In this document: positions 33,740 to 46,350 of the stretch, in pieces
Position numbering within the stretch: position 1 is the first letter of the stretch
Layout: each line of letters begins with the position of its first letter
DNA from: Amoebidium appalachense
Taxonomy: Eukaryota > Ichthyosporea
Assembly (NCBI GenBank): GCA_963693365.1
Contig: CAVNZM010000002.1
Span: 15,376,001-15,440,000, forward strand
Reading direction: 5' to 3'
Length of the DNA: 64,000 bases
The notes under the pieces: generated by a model
Told to the model about the DNA's origin: nothing
The model's input: the letters and a program-made list of their open reading frames with translations, nothing else
Databases searched by the model: none
Program-made: the position numbers and the translations under genes

Positions 33740-36052
33740 CTATACACATGCACGCGCGCTTGTTTTTGGTCCGGAAAAAAGCACCACTATGTTCCCTGCG
33801 GTATCTGCAGGAACACGGGGCAGTTTCTGCGCCACTCCACCTGGTGATTGAGGAAGAGTAATGACGTGTCCTTTCATTGCCCAATATTGTGTATCTTCAA
33901 GGAAGTAGGGCGACGATAAACGGCACAGGTGAATAGAAGACCGGTAAAGAGCAACAGCTCTCTCTTCTGCAAACGACAGGTTCCCAAACTTATTCAGTAG
34001 CCAATCCGGTCCCAACCATTTAGGTCCGGCTAATGCGTAAAATGGAGTGTGTCCTTTTTTCAATGCGTTATTGCATGTTTTGCAGATGCGTACCATAATG
34101 TTATCAGTGTGTTGTTCAAGACCGGCGACCTCAATCAAACAGCCAGTTTCCCGAAGTTCTGTGAGCAACTCAGCCCGTGAATCTAGCTCAGGCCAACGCT
34201 CAAACAAATCTGTTTGCTGATTGGTCGGTTGCAATAAAGAACTATAAATTTCTGCAAATTCAAGTGTTGAAATGCGCATAACACTCGAGTTCGGTACCAG
34301 CTTATCGCATACTGCACATGACAAGTGCATTGTATTTTCCGGACTTATCAACTCTCGGTAAATGTTCACTGATTCCTGCACAGTATTGGTACTAATGGCT
34401 GAGGGAGCCTCGGAAGGGATGTAGCCGTTTCGTGGATACTGTTCGTTGTCGTATCAGTCTCCCTTAAACGATATGCTAGTTGTTGCTCTCTTTCCTCATA
34501 TGATGTATCGCCTGCACGTGCCAAAAAGTGCAATCAGATACTACATCTTTGGGACTGGCACAATATCAACCATTTCTCTTCCGGGCATTTTCCCTTGCCT
34601 CTAATTTTTTTCTTCCGTTTATTATTCCCTCCTCCCCCCTCCCCCCTCCCTCCCTCCTTGCCCCCTCCCCCCCCCCCCCCCCCCCCCCCCCCTCCCCTTT
34701 CTCTTCTTCTATTCTGCTTTTTTTTCATCATTGCCTCTTCCGTATCGCGTTCTTTTCTGTCCCTTTCCTTCCCTCTCTCCTTTTCCTGTTTCTTTCTTTT
34801 TCCTTCTCGTTGTCAGTTTAAAAAGTTATTAAAATAATTATGTATCAAGCTCAAAATTCCCTGCTCCTCTCATCTTCTATTTTTTCTTTCTTGCCTACCC
34901 CCTTCTTCACCCTTGAACTAAACGCCATTCCCACTTGTCCTCCCCTGTGTTTTTTTCGATTTTATTGTTCCCCAGTCCTTTTTTCCCTCCTTTCCCTTTT
35001 CCCCTCTGTTTCCCTTACCTGTCCCCTTCCCTTCCGTGTTTCTTACCTTTTCTGTTTTTTTTCCTGTCCTTTCCTGTCTTTTTTCTTTCCCGTTTTTTGG
35101 AAGGAAGTTTAAGGAGGATATCCGTAAAGCTCATAGATATCCGTAAAGCTCATAAACGGGAAACGAAAAACGAAGGGGAGGGGGGGGGGGGGGAGGGGTT
35201 TCAGAAAATTTGCGCATATCTTGCCTGCCCCTCCCCCCCTCCTTTCCCTCCCTCTGGTTTCAAAATCAACAATTCCTTACCCATTCCCCTTCCCTTACAG
35301 TGTTTCTTTTCTGCTTTTTCCTTGCCCTTACTTTTCTTTCCCCCTTTTTTGGCAAAAAACATCGAAGCAAGTAAGAAAGTAGAAAGCCATGAACAAACTA
35401 AAAAGAAGTTGTTTATGCATAGAGCTCAGAAGCAAGAAACTCCCGAAGCAAAATAAGTAAAGACCAAAAGGCGAAAGAAAAATGTAAAATATACCTGATA
35501 CTGTCTATTCTCTTCCACGTGCGATTCCCTGTAATGTTGTAGCTCTTCTCTGTGTGTGTCTCTGTATTTCCGCGCATCTTCCCTATGCGCTTCCCTGTGC
35601 GTATTCCTGTAGTTCCGCGCATCTTCTCTATGTGTTTCCTTATACTCTCGTGCTTCTTCCCTGTGCGTATCCGTGTACTCTCGTGCTTCTTCCTTGTGTG
35701 TGTCCCTGTACTTTTGTGCTTCTACCGTGTGCGTGTCTCTGTACTCTTTTTCTTCGCTTCTGTGCGTGTTTTTGAAATGTTCATTATATTCGTGCTGTTT
35801 GGCACATATATCTTCTTTGTGTGCAGCATATTGTGCTCGATGTTTTTCACTACCAACATGTAAACGGCAAAAAGCTCCGGTTAAATAAGCTTCTTTTATA
35901 CATCTATCTCCTGCATGGTAAAGGTGCCCATGTTCGTCTCTATAGCTACGTCGATAAACGAACGCGCACTGAGACCTAAATTTACTAGTCGTATCCATTA
36001 TTTTCATGAAGAAAAATCTCCCTGAAACCTCCTTCAGTGAATTGTTCGGCAA
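33740..36052 (-). pseudogene. Helitron-type protein remnant (tandem-repeat N terminus plus DUF6570-like domain)
   Basis: Two exons fit on the minus strand. Exon 1 is 36052-35495, ending CAG at a GTATAT donor. Exon 2 is 34375-33740, after a CTGTGCAG acceptor; both are phase 0. Exon 1 encodes about ten diverged 11-residue repeats of the form YRDTHREEARE. Exon 2 has CAVCDK and CKTCNNALKKGHTPFYAL, then WLGPDWLLNKFGNLSFAEE and NIVVLFSGP. That pattern is typical of the DUF6570 region preceding the Helitron helicase-like domain. The protein then runs into a CA array, and no Rep or helicase follows to 32860. It is therefore a 3'-truncated Helitron gene. Element ends were not located. Confidence 0.65.
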
Positions 36053-36085
36053 AATGACATGTGTCTAGTTGACTAGTACAACTTG

Positions 36086-37131
<1,046 letters not shown>

Positions 37132-37159
37132 TGCCGGCCGGCCCCGCGATGCAACTAGT

Positions 37160-37847
<688 letters not shown>

Positions 37848-37909
37848 AAGAAGCGAGCGCTTTGATTCGCTGAAACATAAGAAGCGAGCGCTTTGATTCG
37901 CTGAAACAT
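37848..37909 (+). repeat. Exact 31-bp tandem duplication
   Basis: Two consecutive copies starting AAGAAGCGAGCGCTTTGATT and ending CGCTGAAACAT. Each contains the short inverted pair AGCGA/TCGCT. Confidence 0.9.
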
Positions 37910-38067
37910 GTTCACCAGCCAATCAGACTCAAACTGGGTCGCCGCGTTCTCCGATTGCTATGGATACTGGCACCCGATTGGCTGTACACTCTTTTTTTTT
38001 CTCACTCTTGGCATCTCACGTGAGACCCGCTCTCCCCTTCCCCCAAACCCCTATTCCCCGGAATAAG

Positions 38068-38110
38068 CCCAATCTCCCTGACAGGAAACCTGTCACTGAA
38101 GGAGATTGGG
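38068..38110. other. Composite perfect hairpin
   Basis: Outer arms CCCAATCTCC (38068-38077) and GGAGATTGGG (38101-38110) pair perfectly. Inside them TGACAGG and CCTGTCA pair around an AAA loop. A 44-bp segment shared with 31950-31993 begins 3 bp further on. Confidence 0.75.
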
Positions 38111-38611
38111 AAATGTGTAGGGGGCGGTTTACTCGCGGCTGCATATCTATCAATAAGTGCAACCTGTTAGCTAACGTATTAGAACCGGAGGTTGTTGGCG
38201 GTTTTATTCTCTTTTCTTCCTCTCTTCCTCAATATATCCGTTTTAAGATGACTATCCTAGATCACCTTATTAATGCTGCACAGTATGATATTGTGATCCG
38301 GTGCCTTAACTTTCTTTCGGAGCTACCGATGCTAGCCTCTGCTTACCCATAATATGTAATAGGGGTATCATAACTACGATGGCGCTCATTGTTGCCTAGC
38401 ATGCCATGTACACTGTATGTTCACTGGCTGCATTTGATTGGCTGCGCTGGAAAACGCAGTAGGCCGTCGAATGTGGCTGGGCCTCCGGCAGTGTCCACGC
38501 AATAAAAAGTGTGTAAACCCCTTCGATAATGAGTTGCTGGTTTGGCAAGGCTCATTTTTATTGCGCTAAATGTATACTATTGTCTTGGTATAAGAAAATG
38601 TTCCAACTTCC

Positions 38612-39215
38612 GGGACTTCACTTTCACTTCGATCTCTTTGCTGTCACATCAACTTTTTTTCCCGATTCTTCACCATGGCAGGTATATAAATTTCTTTCGT
38701 TTCTTCTTTTTGGACTTCACTTTCCTTAGCTGTCACGTCAACTTTTTTTTCCCGATTCTTCACCGGTACCATGGCAGGTATATAAAGGTGTTCTTTCGTT
38801 TCCACACTCTTTTTGTAGTGGACTTCACTTTCACTTCGATCTCTTAGCTGTCACGTCAACTTTTTTTCCCGATTCTTCACCATAGCAGGTATATAAAGGC
38901 TTTCGTTTCTTCTTTCTGTGGGGACTTCACTTTCACTTCGATCTCTTAGCTGTCACGTCAACTTTTTTTCCCGATTCTTCACCATGGCAGGTATATAAAT
39001 TCTTTTTGGACTTCACGTTCACTTCGATCTCTTAGCTGTCACGTCAACTTTTTTTTCCCGATTCTTCACCATGGCAGGTATATAAAGGCTTTCGTTTCTT
39101 CTTTTTGTAGTGGACTTCTTTTCACTTCGATCTCTTAGCTGTCACATCAACTTTTTTTCCCCGATTCTTCACCATGGCAGGTATATAAAGGCTTTCGTTT
39201 TTTCTTTTTGTGGTG
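38612..39215 (+). repeat. Six-copy tandem array of about 100-bp units with TATA motif and ATG
   Basis: Units start at about 38612, 38711, 38821, 38924, 39008 and 39112 with GGACTTC. Each runs through GCTGTCAC(G/A)TCAACTTTTT and CCGATTCTTCACC to a start-codon context and GGTATATAAA. Five of six have CACCATGG or ACCATGG; one has CATAG. The array could be a multiplied promoter, or a multiplied 5' leader whose ATGGCAG meets a GTATAT donor-like sequence. No clear downstream gene was found. Confidence 0.9.
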
Positions 39216-39425
39216 GGAGGGAGTCCCACTCAGGGGAACGTGACTGCAGCGTGTGTGTGGTGTGGCTGGTGTATTCCTACTGCTGTGAGAGTGTGGGGGC
39301 ATCTCCCTTTCGCGGAGTTTCTCGCTTACACACCCACAGCCTCTCCCACACTGACTGAACACATACACACACGCACACAAACACACGAATCACACACAAA
39401 CACTCACACACACACATACACATTG

Positions 39426-39474
39426 GGGGAGAAGGGGGGGGGGGGGGAGGGGGGAGGAGGGGGGGGGGGGGGGG

Positions 39475-39533
<59 letters not shown>
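39426..39533. repeat. Long poly-G block
   Basis: About 108 bp of G with a few A or T interruptions, including an uninterrupted run of about 50 G, followed by CAACAGC. Confidence 0.95.
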
Positions 39534-39535
<2 letters not shown>

Positions 39536-39599
39536 ACAGCACCTTGACCATCTCCTGTCAGTTCACGCGTACGTGTGCACGTGTGAACACGAAGTTCAC

Positions 39600-41570
39600 A
39601 AAGTATGTACGTAGCAGTGGTGACTGCGCACAAGCTAGTGCAGCGTGTCGTATCAAGCTATAGGACTCTGTGTGAAAAGACAAAGGAGAGAACACTCGCT
39701 TGGAACTTTACTCATAGCTCAAGACATCAAGTCTCAAAGCTGTACACTGAGCTCGAGGGCTCACTGCAAGACTATAGCTACACAATAGGCATCACTCATG
39801 TCAGGCTTGCGCAAAACCTCAGCTACGTCATGACGCACCTGCATGACGGTCACACATATAAATCCCCCAAAACTCCTTTTATCGGGCTTGCCCGCGAATG
39901 TAGATCTGAAAATGCATTTGACATTAAACAATTCAGGAATTTCAGAATTTCAGGAAATTCAGACTAATTAATAATTATCTCTTATGCATGTGAGCCGCAG
40001 TATCATAGTAGCATGTTATGGTAATGTAGAACCAAGCCTTTCGGATCAGAACCTTTGGCGGATTTAAATATGTGTCTTATTACTATGTAACTGACATTTC
40101 TTGGCCTTATGTGTGTAGCAGCTTCGTTTCACAGCTTGGCTCTTTAGTTAATGTTTACGCAGAAAATAGGAAACGCGGTTCTCAAATATTACGCCCCAAA
40201 GTCTGGGGGCTTCAGTGGACCAGATCTGGCGATCCGTTTCCCGGGGAGCCAATCAACTTTCGGTTTGATTAATGTTCGAATTATATACGCACCATCCTGC
40301 ATTCCGCCGGCAAGTAGGGGATTGTAAAAGTGTGGGCTGGAAAAAGGTTTTATGCACAATAACACAAGTGACAGGGATATAGTGTAATATTAAAAATAGA
40401 GACCATGAAAAACAACTAAGCGAGTTGCTACTCATAATGTGTCGCGGTTTTTAGGCAGACCCATCGGCATCCGATATCGAGACCCGCTAATTATTAACAA
40501 AATTAATGAAAACTATCACTAGTGAATAAATAAAAAGATTTAACTACCCAAGACACAGTATGTATGTCACTGAAGTAGCAGTTCAAGGGGTCACTGAAGT
40601 GGCAGGAATGCCCCACTGCCATTGCAATTGATCGATGCAGTTCAACCTGATTGGTAGTACGTACATGTTTCCGTCAAAACTTCCAAATTACTTATTCGGC
40701 CGGCCAGAACTTGTTTAATTTCCTTGAGGGATGCATGCAATGATTACCGTGGACAACGTGGTAATCGGATCAGTACGTGTCTTGTGAACGCGAGCCAAGC
40801 CACGGGAATTCATGCCCGAAACGGCGGCAAAGCAACGCGTCACGGAGGGCTGAGTGAGAAAACGTGAACCCCACAATTGAAATGTAAGGCATTCGATATC
40901 TCATACCTTCATTCGACAACTTGGTGTGTTCTTGACGTTTAAACGTTAGGGAGTGGTCCCTTAGGCTCAAGAGCAATTTGAAAGTAGTATACATGCTTCA
41001 GCTGTTCAGTTCCTGTCGGCCAGAATTCACGTATTACGTTGATATTGCAAGATGGATTCTTTGGGCAATAGCCTCAAGACGATCAAGGCAAGGGTGTGCA
41101 GGCCTCTCACACCCAGCAAGCGCAGAGACTCTACCGTGTCGACCTCATTGTAAGTGTAACCTGTTTCACTGATCTCGAGTGTATGCATCGTTGCGTGCAA
41201 CTCTACTAGTGTATTATTACGTAGCACAACTCTGGCTCTGCACACAACTGTGCAAACTTCAGTACACACAGTAAAAGGGTGTTTGTTGCAATGGTAATAT
41301 GCCAGAGATCTAGAGTATCACTTCGGTAGCCGTTGTGTATTGTTCGCCCTAGTTCCAGGTACAGGGTACGCGTACGCATCGAGTTATTCGCTGTGTTGTG
41401 TCCCACGGACGGAGCAAAATCACACTGTGGGCCTGACACACGCACACACACAAACAACATGTGTATGTAGAGCCGTGCGCGACACGGCCACACAATCTTT
41501 ACACACACAACCACAACCAATTACCATGTTACTTTACAAGAACGAGCACCATCAGACCGGGCCTCTGAAA
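39600..41570. other. Intergenic DNA, no gene recognised
   Basis: Unique sequence without homopolymer blocks. Short ORFs (for example 39605-39967) show no recognisable domain. Confidence 0.5.
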
Positions 41571-41571
41571 T

Positions 41572-42620
41572 GTGTGCACTTACCATTTAGCACACAGTAT
41601 GCATGGTGTTCACACCAATCAAACACACTTTGCCCAAACACCACACCGTGATGATGTCGTGACAGCTAGCCAGTGGCACAAACACCATCTGTGGTCGGTA
41701 ACGCTATTAAAACAATGTACCCATGCGCGCTCACACAACCTCATTTTCCAAAACAGAATCACAGTTGGCATAACGGGGGAGTATCCGCCTTCAACATCAT
41801 CCCACCATGATTCCTCAGGCACCAGCAAAGAAAGCTCGTTGTTTCGCGCTCTACGGCGACAGAAAGAGTACCTAATGTCCGAAATATACACGTGGACGAG
41901 CCACGGTGCCATCAAAGACCGCGCACGTGTGATACTTGCGCAAGGAGCATGTGATAACTACGAAGATGCAGTAGCACAGGCCATTCAGGAGTCGTTGCAT
42001 CGAGCTTCGGGAAAATGTGCTCGCATGCAAGGGCAGTATAGGGATTTGGAAATCCCTTTGGAAGAGAATGATATTGTCACCATGGCATCGACGGCAGAGT
42101 GGAGAATGCAGCTAATGGAAACTCGAATGAAAAAAGACAAAGGAAAGGGGCACAACGAAGGGGATACACACCTGTTACCGGACCCAATGAATCAATTCCC
42201 GAAGTCTTAGAGCAGGGAGGTGGCGTAAAACCGCACGAAAACGGTGTTGGTGTTTTGAACAACAGCGAGAATGTGAATGCCTATGCTACAGGTGAGACAC
42301 ACGAAACGAAACACACGTGGGCTAGTGAGGAATCGGGCAACTCTATGGACCAATGGGTGGACATCAATGATAGCGTGGACGAGCTAGCCAATCAGAAGAA
42401 GGCTTTAAAATCACATTCACAGACACGGAGAAGAAGTTCTTCAAACGGTCACCAGACGGCGGCGTTGAAAATGAAACCTCGGCCAAGGAGTAAAAGTCTG
42501 AGTACCGTTAATTGCTGCAGAGTGTGGAGGATTCTCAGAAAGACCGAGACCCCTGTGGCAAACAGGCAGAGAAAATCAGAACCAAATGCCAAGCAACTTA
42601 AACCCGTAATTAGCACATGA
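41572..42620 (+). CDS. Hypothetical coding region in two overlapping frames
   Basis: Frame 1 (41572-42210) becomes protein-like from about 41825: LFRALRRQKEYLMSEIYTW, DRARVILAQGACDNYEDAVA. Frame 2 (42099-42620) continues with a hydrophilic, low-complexity sequence (ENAANGNSNEKRQRKGAQRR, later SHSQTRRRSSSNG) ending TAG-free until TGA at 42618. The overlap suggests a small intron, a frameshift mutation or a sequencing indel near 42100-42200. The second half looks disordered and basic, possibly nuclear. No family recognised. The true start is uncertain. Confidence 0.35.
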
Positions 42621-43088
42621 GTCTCTAAGGTTTCTAGTATTGATGTACGCGTAGCCATTTTTCCTTTGCATATTCAGAATGTCAAAACCCCTAATTCGCT
42701 TAAAATTTGCACTTTCAGCATTCATTTGGCGGTTTCTGAACATGGTTCAAATCTGAAAGAAGGTCAGGATACTTATTTTTATGTTTTTTTGTTGTTGTTG
42801 TTGTTGCTGTTGTTGTTGTTGCCTATTTTTTTTTTTTTTCCGTTGGGCACTAAGTCTTTTAGCAGTGACGTCCTTGGCCCTCGTATCATTTGGCAAATTA
42901 CGAGCACCTTAAGTATGTACCAGTGTACAGCTAATACAGATGTATGTTAGCTAAACCTAAAATTCTGCGGAATGTGCTTTTAACATTTCATGGCATGCTA
43001 GTGCTAGAAACCTTAAATCAATACTCAAATACAGATCGTAGGAGGCAGGCCCTGCATGTCACGGTATCGCTGGGAGTTGAAGACCCCC

Positions 43089-43123
<35 letters not shown>

Positions 43124-43966
43124 ACCCCCGCTCCCCTCCCCCGGGATAAAGTTGTGGCAGAACGCACTGGAACACCACATGCATGGTGCTATGTGAATAT
43201 TGAGAAGGGTTGTCTCGGTTTTCACTTATTGGCCTCAAAATTTGCCACGTCCATAGTAATTGCTGTTGCGCTGTGGTATGGGCCTCTTCAGTCTCGTTCA
43301 GTTTGGCAACTCCCCCCCCCATCTTCCCACCCACCCACCAATACTGACTCACCCACCTTTTCCATAACCCCCGCTCCCCTCCCCATTCTTTCCCTCCTCT
43401 CCGGGCCTCCCGTGCACTTCCAGCATTCTGATATCGTGGGTGTGTATTTCTGCTCGCAGAGAGGTGGTGCAGCTGCAGCTAATAGGATAATTGTTTTTTT
43501 GGCGCGATTTATAGCACTGGGAATCCACTGGGCTGGAAAGGGGAGAGGGGGATGTGGGGGCGCAGGGCGTGTGTGTGCGTTTTTTTTGTTTGTTTTTTTG
43601 TTTTTTTTTGGGTTGGGGGGGGGGGGGGGGTTTCAAATATTGAGGCAGGAAGGATGCGGTCATTGGGTAGGTAGTAGTGGTGGTGGGGGAGAGAGGTTGG
43701 AGGGGGAGAGAGGGGGGGGGGGGGGGGGGGGGGGGGGCAGGCAGAGACATGGTGCAACGGCAATTATGGGGTGGGGACAGGGTTTCTTACGGGGGGGAAC
43801 AGGTGAGGGCCCTCTCCTGAAGGATTGAACGAAGCAGCAGGGGCAAGAAGTATGTATGATGAAGGGGATGGGGGTTGCATGCCGGGCACCCTTTGGGGAG
43901 AAGGGGAGAAGTGACAGTGAAAGTGGAAAACAAGTAAGAGGCAGCAGGTAGGGGGGAAGGAGGACG

Positions 43967-44009
<43 letters not shown>

Positions 44010-44297
44010 TGGATTGGATGCATGTTGTCATGCGTGTCTGCCCGGCTGCGTGTTCATGTGTGTGAAGGCATCCGGAGTGGAGTGGGGGATTCGGATCATT
44101 TGAAGGAGTAAGGTGACTGTTTGTAGTACACTTCTTAATTCCGAGCTATTTAAGTAAGTCAACCGGGCGGAAAAAATCTGCACACCACAAAGAGGGGCCC
44201 GGGGGGACGTGTACGTTTGCACGCCACACTGCACACAAACTTGCGGCAGTCTCACATGCACGTATGCACTCCGGCACGCACGCCGGCGCACACGCCG

Positions 44298-44328
<31 letters not shown>

Positions 44329-44764
44329 CGTACGCACGCACACACGAAAGACGCACATACACACTGCACGCACGCACGCACGCACGTAAGCACACACGCA
44401 AGCAGGCACGCACGCACGTAAGCACGCACGCAAGGACACACTCAAGCGTGCACGTCACAGTGCAGCGACGTATTGAGAGCATTCACATCTCTCAGTGATC
44501 ATGACTCTTTTGCGCATTTAGACTTGCCTTGTGCAAGAATTTCGTATATGTTTGCATACTATTAGGGCTTGGAGGATCGGAATGATTTCTTATACCCATG
44601 CCAACGGTTTTTTGCAACAGCAGGTTCGGGTATCATCGGAATCCAGTGAATATAGAGCACACCGTGTTGTGACGATCGGCAACATAAACCATAACCTATG
44701 TATGCATGTGACCCACGCCCGGGGCTGTCACGCCAAGGGGACTCGGAATATGGGCTTGCGCGGC

Positions 44765-44803
<39 letters not shown>

Positions 44804-45359
44804 GAAGGGGGGGGGGAAGAAGGGGAGTGGATAGGTTGGAGGCAATACCACGTGGTTCGAAACACGATGTCTTCATTCCGCGATAATATATTGACCCAGT
44901 AATTCAATCTCCCTCAGGGAAAAGTACACACAGCCAGTCTAAGAGATCCGTTGTAGTAAAAAAACACGCACCCACCCACTCCTTGTCTCCAACCACCCAA
45001 GTTGAAACCCTGCTCACCTGCAGGCCAGCTGCAAGCTTAACACTTAATCTCAAAGTAAATCATTGAATGCCGCAAGGCTCATATTGCGTATGCCAAGAAC
45101 CGTGAATCGCGCAAGTTTGAACCTTTTTTTTCACAAAACAATAGCTGGTTACGACCGTAAGTCGAAAGAAAAGAAACAAAATGTAGAGACTGAAGTCTAC
45201 TGGACTTTTTACATACTTGCAACAAACGGTCACTGAGTCCAGCTAAATTTAGAAGTGCATTCCAGAAAAAATCAAACCAACGCGAAAACGCTTAAGCATG
45301 CACCGGCGCATACACAAGCTCTTCCCTGTTAGCGCTTTTTCAAAGTTACATTGTAAGCC
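42621..45359. other. Region with homopolymers and CACG repeats, no gene recognised
   Basis: Contains (GTT)n at 42788-42822, poly-C at 43087-43123, poly-G at 43615-43630, 43711-43737 and 43969-44008, (CACG)n at 44285-44437 and poly-G at 44767-44802. These tracts resemble those in introns of the identified genes, so an intron of an unrecognised gene is possible. Confidence 0.5.
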
Positions 45360-45721
45360 CTAGGCAATCTCCCCAAGAACCCTCGCATGAGCAGCAGCAG
45401 CATTGTTCCTCGCTTTAGATCCACCCCCACCCCTCCCGTTCCTACCCCCATTCTTTGTCGACGGTGTGTTATCCCCTCCAGTGCCCTCTAACACACTCGG
45501 AATACCACCTGCCGACTGCGGGGCAGCCGATGCAGGAGCCACGGGATTTTTGTTCATCATCATTGAACTCAGTAAACTTTCGATATTTGCAGGAATAAAC
45601 CCGGATATTTCTCCTGCTCTCATCCCAGCCTGGGGGCCCCCTACAGTCGATGTGCCAAGGTCTGAGGATAAGTCGGTGAACTGGTCGATGTTGAAGTGTG
45701 GGAGGGATGGACGGGCGGTGG
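45360..45721 (-). CDS. C-terminal exon of an unrecognised protein
   Basis: Read leftward from an acceptor (CACACACAG, AG at 45723-45722, preceded by CCTAACTTAACA, which resembles a branch point) to a stop at 45360-45362. It encodes about 120 residues: an N-terminal part PHFNIDQFTDLSSDL, then GFIPANIESLLSSMM. An Ala/Pro/Gly-rich tail follows, ending AAAAHARVLGEIA. Without an intron the frame would be closed by a stop at 45747-45749. Upstream exons should lie at higher coordinates, where the minus strand is rich in CA and poly-C like other introns here, but I could not identify them with confidence. Confidence 0.4.
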
Positions 45722-45878
45722 CTGTGTGTGATTGGTTCGTGTTAAGTTAGGAAATAACAAATAGGTCTCTAGGCGCCGAGTATTCTCATTGTACGATTGA
45801 TACTCCGTACCTACCGAAATTTGAGGAAGACCGATGTGTGTGTGCGTGTCTGTACGTGACACTGTGTGCGTATGCATC

Positions 45879-45879
<1 letters not shown>

Positions 45880-45919
<40 letters not shown>

Positions 45920-45944
45920 AGAGAGAGAAGAGAGAGAGAGAGAG

Positions 45945-45987
<43 letters not shown>

Positions 45988-46350
45988 ATGTGTGCGTGCG
46001 TGCGCGCGCGTGCACGTGCACGTGTGTGTGTGCACATCCATGTGCGTGTGCGCATGCGCGTGTGCACGGGCGTGTGCATGTGCATGTGCATGTGCATGTG
46101 CGCATGCGTGTGCGCGTGCGCGTGTGCGTGCGTGTGCGTGTGCGTGCGTACGCATGGTCCCACGTGAGCATGTGCACATGTTTGCGCGAGTGCGAGGAAG
46201 CATATGTGCATGACTGTTGGTGCGCGTGTGTGTGTCTGTTTTGTGCGTGTGTGCGCGCATCATGTGTGCGTGTGCACATTTCATGCGTGTGCTTCTGTGT
46301 GTGTGTGTGTGTGCGTGTGTTCACCATGCTTGCGTGTACGTGAGTGTGGG
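45880..46350. repeat. (GA)n followed by degenerate (GT)n/(GTGC)n
   Basis: A GA array (45880-45948) passes directly into GT (45949-45986) and then into a long GTGC/GTGTGC mosaic. Confidence 0.9.

Noticed and set aside
37960-38352. 130-residue ORF
   Set aside because: It crosses the nested hairpin and the dispersed 44-bp segment, read in a different frame from the other copy. Probably repeat-derived and not supported as a gene.
42944-43828. 294-residue ORF
   Set aside because: Composition changes abruptly at poly-C, poly-T and poly-G tracts, with no domain and no splice logic. Best explained by chance.
44285-44437. CRISPR-like regular repeat
   Set aside because: It is a degenerate CACG microsatellite without unique spacers.
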